Source of the DNA: Macrocystis pyrifera
Lineage: Eukaryota > Sar > Phaeophyceae > Laminariales > Laminariaceae
Assembly: GCA_031763025.1 (NCBI GenBank)
Contig: JASSKH010000041.1
Location: 2,356,001 to 2,420,000 of the forward strand
Direction: 5' to 3'
DNA: 64,000 bases
A program made the translations under genes and the position numbers. Shown here one piece after another: positions 1 to 11,300 of this stretch. A model generated the notes under the pieces. It searched no databases. It saw only the letters and a list, made by a program, of their open reading frames with translations, and was not told the DNA's origin. Each line of letters opens with the position of its first letter. Position 1 is the first letter of the stretch.

Positions 1-1584
1 CGCGTTTACCGCCTTCGATGTACCTTGCATTCACACCAGAAGCACAGCAGGGCTGGCCCTCAACCCAGTCCAACGTCCAACCCTCGCAATGTAGGCATTC
101 ACGCGAGAGGCATAGGGTGGTGTGCAGCAGCTCGAGCCATGCGCTTTCCTCGTCTCGTCGACTCGTACGGGTATCGAATTGTTTATATGCATTTCATCGT
201 GTTTACTTCACGTGGTGAAAATAGGGCTACCTGGCACCAGACACCGCCTGGTATACGGTGTGGGTCTGTGTGTTCTTCACATTTCCACTCCTGAACATCC
301 AGGACATCCAGTGTTCATGCCTTATCCTAGACAGACAAGCTCGCGCGACAGGAAGTTATAGTAGTTGTACAGAAGGTTTCTGCGCTGCAACGCGCATCGC
401 TTAAGTAATGTATTTAGCACTGCAAAAACCGATCATCTCGATGAAATCGACCCCATTCCTGTAGTACTGGTGCTCGTGCCGCTATCGTGCCCGGCGGCTG
501 GTAGCACTACATTTGAAACCGAAGTGTCCCCGGGATCGTCGCTGGTTTGTTGTGTGCCCCGGCTGGCATCACCTGCCGCCTGTTCCGGTCCAGCTGGCGG
601 GACATCTGTCGTAAGTACTACATGACGAGGCTGAGAACGGCAACGACACATCCATGACAATGCAACAACCGCCAACGCAGTAGCCAAAAGCAGCTAGGAG
701 CTTGACCATTGCCGTGGATCTGTCATGTTCTTCATTCCCACTCTTCTAGTTATATAGTAGGCTGTGGAAGAGTAAGAGTTTGCTGCATCGCTATTACGGG
801 GGTCCATAGTTAATATGACCTATGGTATTCATAAAAACCTATATATTTACCTATTTTTCCATTAACAAAATTTGGTCCCATTAACTATGGACCCCTGCAA
901 TACCAACAACACGAAGAAGAATGTTGTAGGATGTTGAATGCCCTTCACGAACCAAGATGAATATCCCATATCCCCGCCCGGTACGACCACGAGTAGTACC
1001 GATAGCCAGCACGCAGAGGCTCAGTCTGAGTCAAACCCCGCCTGCTGGGGTGCCGACTGGTCTCTCTCGTCACTCTCACCAAATCCACTAACTGCGATTT
1101 CACAAAAAAATAAGACAAGCAAACTGAGAACAGTGCTCGAATGCATCGAGGGCAGTAACAATTTATATCAGCTGTCGTGCAGATCGCGAGAAACGACATG
1201 CGAAAAGACGAGCGCTGTACAGCAGTATCGGAACTACAAATAAAATGCATTCGGCTGGTCTGTTCTACCGCGAAACGAAACTATGCTCAATCTGCTCAAG
1301 ACATCGCGGATCTGAATTCGCTCCGCCACAAATCAAAGGCATGACCAAATTGCTCAGGAGATTGCGCCCCCCGCCTCCCCCCACCTCTAGACCACCTTGA
1401 CGATGAGCACTTCAAACAGTTTCGTGTCTCGGCATAGCACGCGTTCTTTGCAACCCAACATTTTTCGGTGTGTACACGTAACCGTGGTTACCCGGACTCC
1501 ATGGTGGTAACATTACGCTGTAAAACGAACGTCGACGAGTGACAGAAGTCAGATAACCAACCCTTATTTCGAAAGGCACCAGCG
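1..1584. other. intergenic, no supported gene
   Basis: No gene is supported here. It holds one family A element (794-900). A minus-strand frame at 433-687 begins with a hydrophobic stretch (MATALAVVALSWMC) followed by Ser/Thr/Gly-rich sequence. It could be an exon of a membrane protein, but no splice partner or family motif was found. Confidence 0.4.
794..900. mobile_element. family A inverted-repeat element (MITE), copy 1
   Basis: Ends are TTACGGGGGTCCATAGTTAA and its imperfect inverse, with TA on both sides. The centre carries ATAAAAACCTATATATTTAC, shared by the other copies. It has no coding capacity and is Tc1/mariner-like by its TA flanks, which is an inference. Confidence 0.85.
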
Positions 1585-2936
1585 TTATCCCGCAATGACG
1601 GCCAGGGGAACCGTCAAAATTTCTTGCACCCATGGCGGTACCGATTGAAACTTTCGAGTCTCGTTGTCCATGCAGAGAAGCGCCACCTCGGCGTGCGCCA
1701 CAAGGGTCCCGTCCCCTCTCCAAAGCGTCTCGTACATTGTCATGAACCTGTTGCCTCTAGTCAGCTTCGTCCCCAGCCGCACCTCCAGCGTATCTCCCGC
1801 CACCACGCCCTCGCCATCAAGACGAAGATCTACTATGCTGGTCACCTGGGTGGGCGAGGGGCGTGGGGCAGATGGAAAAGTTAATGTCATCTCAGGACAG
1901 GCAGAAAATTGATACCGCTCTGGATGGAAGTGTAAGAACCGTTTGGGTCACTATATGAACACCAATACGGTCTTTATATTTCCGTCCAGGAGTGGTTGCC
2001 ATTTACCTGGCATAGCGCAGGACACCTACGTACGAATACTAGAAAATAGGAGGGCTGGTCAGGGCTGAGTTTCTCATTTAAAGAAAGGGCGCATTCCACA
2101 CAGACTTCAACCGAACTTCTTATCTTCCTGTGAATCTCAGGCTTAATTTATTGAGTGTTCGTTTCCTTGATATATACTTGTACAGCTCCTGCACGGGAGG
2201 AGATAAACACGCTCAAACTGGAGAACTGTAAATAACATCGCTTACGAATGCACATGTCATTTCATGACATCGCATCTGCGAGGGACATTGTTTTCAGAGT
2301 TCTATCAGCGCAACGACCCCAAAACACAAGAAAAAACTCCTCACCACAACTGAAACCCCTTCCCGATGAAGCCGGCGCAGCCCGAGCTCGCCATCGGGGC
2401 CTCGTCCGAGGCTGAGGGTCCGTATCCGCTCAAAATAGTTTAGCAACGCCCGGATGGACAGGTTGCCCCCCCCCCCCCCCCCCCCTCCCTCCAGATCGTC
2501 GCTCCACACCACGACTTCCATACTCTTGGGCGACTGCGCGAAATCATTGGGCAACGGCTGCAACAGCCTAGTATCGGCGACGCATATCCCAACAGCCTTG
2601 TCGTCTGCCCCCGCGCCGGCACTCAGCGGAGCACTCCGCCCGGGGGGCAGAGGCAGCACTCCCGCCGCCCCTAGCCAGGACAGGGTGACCTCTGCGGATA
2701 CGAAAATTCGAGACGAATCGGCGGCGGCGGTTATTTGGAATCGCCAGCGCGAGCGCCCAATCGCGCTGTCAACCGCGACCAGGCTTCCTTCCACGAGCAA
2801 CTCGTCGCCGACGGTCGCCGCCGCTCGGTACTTCATGTCGTGCAGGCAGTGGACGCGGGCTGCGGGCGCACCGAAGGCATTCTCGATTGCTCGCAGCGCG
2901 TACGTGAGATAGTTCGCGTAGTAGACGATGCCGTAC
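1585..2936 (-). CDS. double-hotdog acyl-CoA thioesterase-like protein (3' exons)
   Basis: Two exons on the minus strand, 2936-2345 and 1845-1585 (stop at 1585), joined in phase 0 (GTGAGG donor, CCACCCAG acceptor). The product resembles the 4-hydroxybenzoyl-CoA thioesterase (hotdog) superfamily, whose members hydrolyse acyl-CoA thioesters. The first hotdog opens with YGIVYYANYLTYALRAIE, the usual helix-start motif. The Asp normally just before it would lie in the missing upstream exon. A second hotdog starts near VVVWSDDLEG and continues as LLNYFERIRTLSLG, then VTSIVDLRLDGEGV in the last exon. About 284 residues are seen. The upstream border is TATAG|G in phase 2, so at least one more exon is needed, perhaps that at 4968-5143. 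A run of about 20 C in the coding strand's complement gives eight Gly between the two domains. Substrate and location are unknown. Confidence 0.72.
1914..1996. mobile_element. family B inverted-repeat element, copy 1
   Basis: Inverted arms TCTGGATGGAAGTGTAAGAA and TTTATATTTCCGTCCAGGA, with the internal CCGTTTGG / CCAATACGG pairing shared by the other copies. It lies in the thioesterase intron, just upstream of the last exon. Confidence 0.75.
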
Positions 2937-4967
2937 CTATAATACGACGGTTCGCCAGGCAAGAAAAGCATACGATGTTTCCGTTATACATACGCAGTCG
3001 AGTCAGACGATAGAGCGAGCGATATCGAGTTAATTGAACCCTTTCGGGATCCATGTACGGCCCCACACACAAACACGAGTTCGGGCTGTCTTTGGAGACG
3101 ATTTTTTAGAGTAAGCGAGGCAGCAGTGCGACCATAGACCACCATGCTGCGCGCGTGTCGTATAACTCGCACAACTCGCCCAGCTCCTTGCATTTGCAGT
3201 TCGGACACACATACCCCCTACCCTAGAAGCGCGGAGCTGTTTCGTGCGGCCGACGCTGTGAACATCATTCACGTTCGACATGCTTTCCCCTCTGAAACCC
3301 CAAAGGGATATAACTAAAAGGACGAGGAATGTGAGCTTTACTTTACATGGTGCAATGCTTGTTTTCAATATGTTATGACACACCGTGTGTGCATTGCTCG
3401 GAAAGGGCGAGAGATGCGGGTTGGGCGCGAACGCCCCCCTATTTTCGCGGGCTCGCTTTTTTCATCCTTCGGATCTGTGCGGTTTGGCCTTCTTCGGGAG
3501 GTTTTCGGTACCTTCTCGTGAATTTCTCCAACCAAATCAGCCACCACTACTGCATCCATCCACACAGCATGGGGGGCAGTTTGGCGGGCCATGCGCTGCT
3601 CGAACTCGCAACATTCATGGATGCTCACCACAAAAACAACCGCCGCGTGCAATATTAATAGGACGATCTGAACCGATATTAGTTGAATAGCTCGACTGCT
3701 GCTGCCGTCTAAGCTGTGCTTCTTGAAAAAAAAAAAACAGAATCGACACGACTTCCCCGGATCGGGCACCAACTGAACCTCTCCACCTTTTCCTCAAGGC
3801 AAAAATAGCCTGAAAAGGGGGGTATAGTCGGGCCCGTTTTCTATCACGGCAGAAGCGTCACGGTCGTTGTCGTGGGCGCCCAAGCTATATGTCGCTTTTT
3901 TGTATGCAAAGGGACCCCGATGGACAGGCGGCGTTCGAAGTGCCACATACCCTTTTCCCGCGACGTGTGCGCTGCGGGTCCACGCGTTCGAACCCTGGTG
4001 CCTTGCTTCATTTTCGCAGGGGTTGTTGCCGGTTCCAGGGCTCAGCAAGATTTGGCATAAAGCATTGAGTGAGTGAGGTGTGATAGGTGCCTCTCGTTGG
4101 AGGGGGGGAGCTCAAGGCGATAACCAGACAGAAGAAGTGCAAGACTCTGCTACTGCTGCCTGCTTGCACGCGTAGGTCGGGCTGGTACACGCACGCAGGT
4201 ATGACGAGAAATCTACTGACATGCCAGGGTACCTGGTGTACCTGGTATGATACGCAGTACCTGATGGCGGTACATATCATACTTAGCGTTGTACTGCTGC
4301 TGTATACCAGGTACAAGGTACCTGGTTGTAGCATACCATGTACCAGGTATTATGTGATGCCAAGTGCACGTATATGGCTTGGTCCGCGTGCCACTAAGGG
4401 TTCATTCAACCTCCTACCTGGTGTGACGAGTTAGTTAGGCTGGAAAGTAAAAATTGATGATCGAAAAAAAACAGAAAAAAACCTACGGCTTTGCTTTACA
4501 GACAGCAGAACTACCCGGGTACGTCGTACATACCTGGTACGACATATATCAGGTATGTACTGTTGTCTACAAGCAGCAACCATTCCACCCTCTGACATAA
4601 CGTGCAACCTGGACCTTTACGTTTCTACCGGCGGCCGACTAAGAAGTTGTTTACGTACGGTAGTAGTACTCGGTACTCAAGTACTCGCACGCAATTACGC
4701 TGCATTCTTGGCAGGCCTCGTGTCGCGGTTGGAATGGAAAACAGGTTATCGAATAGCTTTGCTCACATGTCCGTCATCTCGATGAAAACCGTGCTCCTGT
4801 GGCGGAACGGAAATAACAGCGAGTCGTCATCCTCGCCACCAGCTCGCTGGGCCGCTGCAGACACTGGCGGGACGTCGACGCTCGCCTTCGCCGGAACCGA
4901 GCACAACAAATGCGGTCCGCTCAAAGCGCTTCCGACATCAAGAGGATTCCAATTTGTTCCTACTAAC
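2937..4967. other. intron or spacer without supported exon
   Basis: A minus frame near 3485-3640 (FEQRMARQTAPHAVWMDAVV) looks faintly coding and is followed by a GTACCG donor. Its phase does not fit the thioesterase exon, so it is not called. Around 4230-4345 and 4500-4560 the motif TACCAGGTA/TACCTGGTA is clustered. A tRNA B-box-like string, GCGTTCGAACCC, sits near 3985 without a foldable tRNA. Confidence 0.4.
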
Positions 4968-5143
4968 CTCGTCCGGCCCTGCAGCAAGCTCAAGCTTGTT
5001 TGCAGAAAGCCTTGGGCGGACAACAAACTACCCAGTATGGAGCACGACAGGACGTAAGCCCACTGCTGCCGCATCGTTTCCACGTCCCGGTCCAGCAGTG
5101 AAGCGTCAACGTCGAAACTCGAATCCATCGTAGGGTGTTCCAT
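4968..5143 (-). CDS. candidate first exon or small ORF
   Basis: The frame starts at an ATG at 5143 (MEHPTMDSSFDVDASLLD), holds a hydrophobic segment (AYVLSCSILGSLLSAQ) and reaches a GTTAGT donor at 4967 after 58 codons plus two bases. That phase is the one needed by the thioesterase exon at 2936, so it could be that gene's first exon. However, no strand preceding the hotdog motif is evident in it. Read through the donor, the ORF stays open to 4763 (126 residues), so it could instead be a separate intronless gene. No family was recognised. Confidence 0.3.
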
Positions 5144-8100
5144 CTCGCTGAATTTTACTACGGGGTTGGGGTGCTCTTTCCTTTTGAAAGGAAATAATAA
5201 TGTGAACACCTGCAACAATCAACCAGCACATTGTGTTCCTCTTGCACATACACAGCTCTGTATGATATCAGGCATGTATGTACTTAGTCTACTACTGTAT
5301 GAATACCTGGTGCACAGCCGAGAGGCCCCGATCGTGGTGCATACTCGTACTACAGAGTAGCTTACTGCCGCAATACACCCTTCACGATTTTCCTTCCTAT
5401 TGCCTTGGAATATATAGTGGTCTTTGTTTGATCACCACGTGAAACACGAACTTTGCAGTCTGCGGAGTGCGATTTTTCGCCGACCTCACCAAGCAGAACC
5501 GCGAGACTTTGGTGGGAAGCGGTGAGTGAAATGTGTGAAGCCACCGCCGCGAGCGCGTAACCGTGGCTTGCTCAAGGCTGGATGTTTCAACGACGGTATG
5601 AAAAAAAGAGAGCTCTTAAAACACCTACCCACATCAAACATCTATCTGTTTATTTAAAAAACAGTACTACAAAGCAGAAGCATACGTAAATCACAGCAGC
5701 AAGCAGTCGTACCATGTCGTACGTGGAAGTTTTTTTGTAGTGGAGACAGAAACAACTATTTACGGGGGTCCATAGTTAACCGGACCAAATTTTGTTAGTA
5801 AAAATAGGTAAATATATAGGTTTTTATGTATACCATAGGTCCTGCTAACTATGGACCACCCTAATAACTATTAATACCTGGTAGTACCCTAAAAGTAAAA
5901 GTGGGATTATTATTAATAGGGTTAAGGACTACTTTTACGCACAACAAATGTTTTTGGCGAACAACCGACGTCGCATGTACGTACTCGTACTTGGATTTAC
6001 TGCTTAATACTCGTAGATTGCGATACTATACGCAGTGTAAAAGCTGCCATTTAACCTTGGTGTCGCTCGGGTGCTGTTTATTAGGACAGTAACAATGTTA
6101 GTTAGTCTAGCGTACGAAATAAAAATAATGGCGAGTTTTAGAAGTTTTACCGCACGTCACTCACACACCATCAGAATATCGTAATATCGTACGTGGCACA
6201 CCCAAAACTATTCCCATGCATTTTTTTTTGTATTATGAAAGCTCGGAGAGCTCGTACTACTGCATGAAATATTCTGCTCTGTTCCAGAGGTTCCCAATAA
6301 ACAGGACCTCACACGTGGGACCTATCAAGACGCCTCCTTCTCACGACACCAACCATAATAGCAGCAGCGATAAATGTCCCTCCTACATACTCACATTCCC
6401 ACAATCACCTAGTCTTCAATGCAAGGGTTGGACGTTTCACTAGAACAGTGAATCGATTAGATTTTTCTTGATCGCCGCTCACACTCACTCACATTCCCCT
6501 CCCTCTCTCACACACAAGACAGAAAGTAGATGAATGATGGCCCAAAAAAAAAAAACACCGCTTGACACCCCACCCCGTCCATTCTGTACGACGAGAGTGT
6601 TATCGGCGGAAACCCAGTAGGGTCCGAGCAATCAAGTTATAGAAACCCGGCCTATACCCTGCTTGCTGTTCTTGGCGTCACATCACTACCTACCACACAT
6701 ACAGCCCTCAACCCGCAGTCTGGGAGCAAGAGCCTACCGCACTGCCTTTATCTACTACCGCAGCAAATCCAACCAAAAAAAAGCGCAACGTGAAGCCAGA
6801 CGCATACTACTACAAAGACCACGTTTAATGCGCAAAAGGGGACACACACCACCCACCATACCAACGACCAAGCCGCCAAGGAATCACACAGACAGGTGCC
6901 GCGGGGAAACAACCTCAGCGCGCAAGCAAGCAGAAGGAAGGGATACCACGCGCATGCATGCATGCACGCAGCACGGCCATCAGCAAGAAAACTCCCTCCT
7001 GCACCATACTTAACCCGCAGCCCAACTCCAGCCGAAAAAAGCTTTCCTTCTGAAAATTACTAGATACAGGTCCATCCGACTACATTTAGTTAGAAAACAG
7101 CAGCAGCAGTGCGCAGAGAGAAGGAAATTTGGTGCCCGCTGTGTCCAAACTGGCCCGAAAAATTGCATGCTCCACCACTTGTGCCCTACTCGTAGAGCTC
7201 TAGAAGGATTTGTCCGCCGGCCGAGCTATAGCTGGCAAAGCGCGGAGAACATGAATACCCGCGCCAGGCCACGACAAAAACACTGTCCACGCCCGCGGTA
7301 GGGCAGGGTAGGCTAGCTTTATTTAGGCGTTCCCTCAACCCCAAGGAGGTCTACCGGTCGCCGATTGGGCACCCCACTTGGGTTTACTGTTTACCCATTG
7401 GGCAAGGTTGCGTCGACGACTCGGTCCGCCCTACCCACCGCTCCTTCCACGTGGTGTGAGCACAAGCCCTAAAATATCAGTACCAAGCCCTCCACGTGGT
7501 GTGAGTACAACCCCTAAAATACCAGTACCAAGCATGCTTGAGCTTCCCCCTCTCCTGCATACGTCTCGCACCAAGGTTTGCCTCGGGGGGCGCTGAAACT
7601 ACCCCATCAACACCCCCCGCGCGAGCCCTTTCCACCTCCCCTCCCCCCGTCACTGCTACCGCCTTGTCTGAATGAAACGCTCGACGATAGCAGCACATCT
7701 TCTTTCCCCCCCACACTGACGAAAAAAAACTGCAGTCAGGGGCTGCTCTACCATATGTGTGTACGCGCATAATATACCTAAGCGCATGATGTGAGTTTTC
7801 ATGCGCCACGCCGCCCCGGTACTATATAGAACACACGAGCAAATAGACATCATGACCACCACTACGTGAAGCAAAACCCGGGGGCAAGGAGGGTGCTGCC
7901 TGTGTGCAGGGAGGCGGGCCCACCTCATTCCACCCCCACGCGTACCCCATGCTCTCCGCGGCGCCGTCCGTCTCGCAACTGCTACTATCGTAAGCCTGGT
8001 ACCTGGTATCTTGCAAGGGTAGCCGTCGGTGCTCAATCCCGGCATGGCAGGGATCGGTCTAAAGCTACCGCGGTTTTACTCCCTCTGGCACGCACTACAT

Positions 8101-8229
8101 GAGCCCTCCCCCGCCCTTCTAAAGTAAGCAATGTCTGCCTGGTCGGTGAAAAACCCGACGTGCTGCGTCCCGGCATTGGAGGGATTCTATGGTCAAACGA
8201 CTACGGCCATGCATGACTTGAGTACACCC

Positions 8230-8265
<36 letters not shown>

Positions 8266-8355
8266 CCGCCCGCACCATGAGGTTCCACCGACCCTGGCGA
8301 GATTTCCAACACGGCCGAGAACCACCGTTATTTTCGACGGGCAGTTAAGCCGGTC
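5144..8355. other. intergenic, no supported gene
   Basis: Contains a family A element at 5759-5866, long A and C homopolymers, a tandem duplication of a 45-base unit at about 7450-7540 (CCACGTGGTGTGAGYACAA...), and a run of about 35 C at 8230-8264. No frame shows family motifs or matched splice sites. Confidence 0.5.
5759..5866. mobile_element. family A element, copy 2
   Basis: Left end TTACGGGGGTCCATAGTTAA, right end CTAACTATGGACCACCCTAA (one arm decayed). Shares the ATAGGTAAATATATAGGTTT core in reverse orientation. Confidence 0.85.
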
Positions 8356-11300
8356 TCATGGCATGGCGTACTTCACTGATACTAAAGGCGATTTGTCGTC
8401 ACCCGTCGGAAGCACGTTCTTGTGCTTGATGTGGACGTCGTACTGCGTGCGAGCGACACCGGTGGCGGTGGACCACGAGCACGCGTTGGGGGGGGGGGGG
8501 GCGGGAGGGAAGGACCAAGGTGAGGCGCGCGAGTCACGAACGGGACGGAACGTACCGAAAACCCGGAAAGGTTGTTCCAGGAAAACTCCTTGGCTAAGGA
8601 CAAAGATCGAAAAAATACAATCGAATCACCATGAAACTAAAGATTCCTTCCACCCAATCCCATCCACTGGTAGTATTTACTGGGTGAGCATCTACAATAA
8701 GATGCACGCTGTCAGAGCCGGTCAACCCGTCGGCCGAAAGGGATATAGCCCCCGGGATATTCGTGAGCGGTTGGCCTCGGGGTTTTACAGAGACATTACA
8801 GATACAAGCATCTTTCCCAAGACTCCGGCAGACGCCGGAAAAAAAAATGACTACTGGGTCTCACCAACCGGACGTTCTCCTTCTGCCTCGTAACCGCGAT
8901 CGTGCCTTCCACCGTGCCCCCTCCAGTGACGTCATGCGGCACTTGCAAGTGGAAAACCTTCCGGGCGAAAACAGAGTTGACACGACGTGACATGCGCAGC
9001 ACGGGCGCGGCAAAAAGTCAAATCAACAATGGCCGTCAGCAATAGGTAGACGGACAAAATGCGTACGTTCAACACTTGTGCACATCCACGGGAATAACGA
9101 ACATCGGCCTTTGAGCAGCGATCAGAGATTCGATATCAAAGAGCGCTATCTGGGGAGTTAACACATACAGAGTGACACACCAACAACAAAACACCGCCTC
9201 CACCGCCTCCATCAACACCACAACCACAATCAACAATATACGGAACATACCACACCTGCTGTCCCCAGTGCGTGTAACCGTTCTCCGGGCCCGTGGAGAG
9301 CGTGACCGGGCATGGGCACGGGTTCTCATCCGTGCCGTTGAAGTCGGCCGTGAACCAGCCCGCGAAGCCGGACACCCTCGCGTCCTCCTCCAAGGAAAAG
9401 GAGACGGCCGTCTCGTCGACGCCCTGTTGCAAAACAAAACGATGCATGAAGCGAAGCGCATACATCGTAACGAAAAAGTAGGCCAACAATGAAACAAGAC
9501 GCATAAAAAGCGCAACAAAGAGGGGCGGACGGAGATAGCTGAGACGGCAGGTTGCGGGGCGAAACCGAAACCACGACAACATTGATTTTTAGCTATATAA
9601 TATATATATACTGTACCAGGAGTATATCAACGCTGTCCGGAAATATAAATACAGTTCGGGCCTTCACACTAACACCCAAACGGTTCTTACATTTTCGGAC
9701 AGATACGTATATACGTATACATATACTGGATGTATTGCTTATGCTAAATGATCGGCCGGTGGCGCAACACGCAACAATCATCAAGTTGTCCAGTTTCGCA
9801 AACACAACACAACAACAACAACGAGCAGGGACCCGCCCGACGAACCGAATCGCACGGAGCGTGAGCCGCTTGTTTCCGACTCACGGCGAATAAAACCCTC
9901 GTGTATGATTTTTCTTTTTTAAGTTGTGCTTCACACGGCTGTTCCTTGAAACTATAAGATATCGCTATGCACAGCGCGTGGTAGTGCCAACTTATTGCTA
10001 TTAGCTACCAGCACGTTGGCGCCTGCAGTGGGGCCTGCGCCGACTGGAGGGAAGGGGGTGGCCTGAGGCGTGGTCGTAGCGAAGGCCTCAGCGATCCCCT
10101 CCGGGGGTGCGAGTGCGCCGTGGCGGGTAGACGTGGATCTTGGAGGCTACCATTTCCACTATTTATGCTACTTCTGCTACTACCACTACTACACCACCAC
10201 TCCTATTATTACAGTACCTCTACTACTACTACAGTACTACTACTACAGTACTACTACTACAGTACTACTACTACAACAGTACTACAACTACAATACTACT
10301 ACTTCTGCTACTAATGTTACAGTTGCTGCTTTGAGATCACCTGCACGTCTTCAAGAGTGCACGTATGCATGTCGTAAGTTCGCACTGCCACTGGCTCGCC
10401 CAAAACCTGGTCCTTGTCCAGCTCTCCGCCCAGAAACTCGACAGGATGTAGTAACCTCGCTGCTCCTCCTCGTACACCGCCTGTCCCAACGAAAACAAAA
10501 GCGACCGCAACAACAAAATACAAGAGTGAGGTAGGTAGATAACAGGCTGTCACAGAATGTGAACGAGTGAATAAAGTCACAGCATGTCGTGGCAGTCAGA
10601 GGACTCCATTCAAGAGGCAAACCCAACATTTTCTGCATCCTATTAACAGATACAACAAGTCACAGAATGTCACAGCAGCAAGGGGGCCTACGAACAAGAG
10701 GGCTGGAGAGTATATAGACCTTGAACCAGCTTCGAGAGAATGGTTGATACATGCCGACTTCAAAGATTAAAGTAAGCCTAGGTCCGACGATCTGTTGGAA
10801 ATTTCTCGGAATATAACACGTTGTGAGCACTTATTAATAGTAGTAGTGTTGGAATGCCAACCATTTTGTCGAAGCCGGGCCAACTCGTAAACATTACCTA
10901 CGAAGAGATATGTCTGATGTAGGAAAAACCATATCTGATGTAGGAAAAACCATACATCTCCGCATGTTTACACACCACATTCGTTTCCGAATACCACGTA
11001 TCCCCGTACAAATAATACTACTACGGAACAAAAATAAGCGAATGAGACTACGAGTACTACTAAATATTAATATCACGGGGGACCACGCGTAGTAAAAAAA
11101 TAGCACCAAACATTGTTGGTAAAATAGGGAAATATATACCTGGTAGGTTTTTTTTTGCGTACCGTAGGTCCTATTTATTAACAGTATGGTCCCCCGTAAT
11201 ATTAAATAATACAAGCAATATCAGTGTTCGAGAAGCAAACAGATACTACATACAGTTCGGCTTCCGCGGCCAAACGAGTGAGGTTAGGTCGCAGCAGTAC

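Noticed and set aside
3365-3772. 135-codon minus ORF as a thioesterase exon
   Set aside because: Its donor leaves phase 0, while the next thioesterase exon needs phase 2, and it has no hotdog motif.
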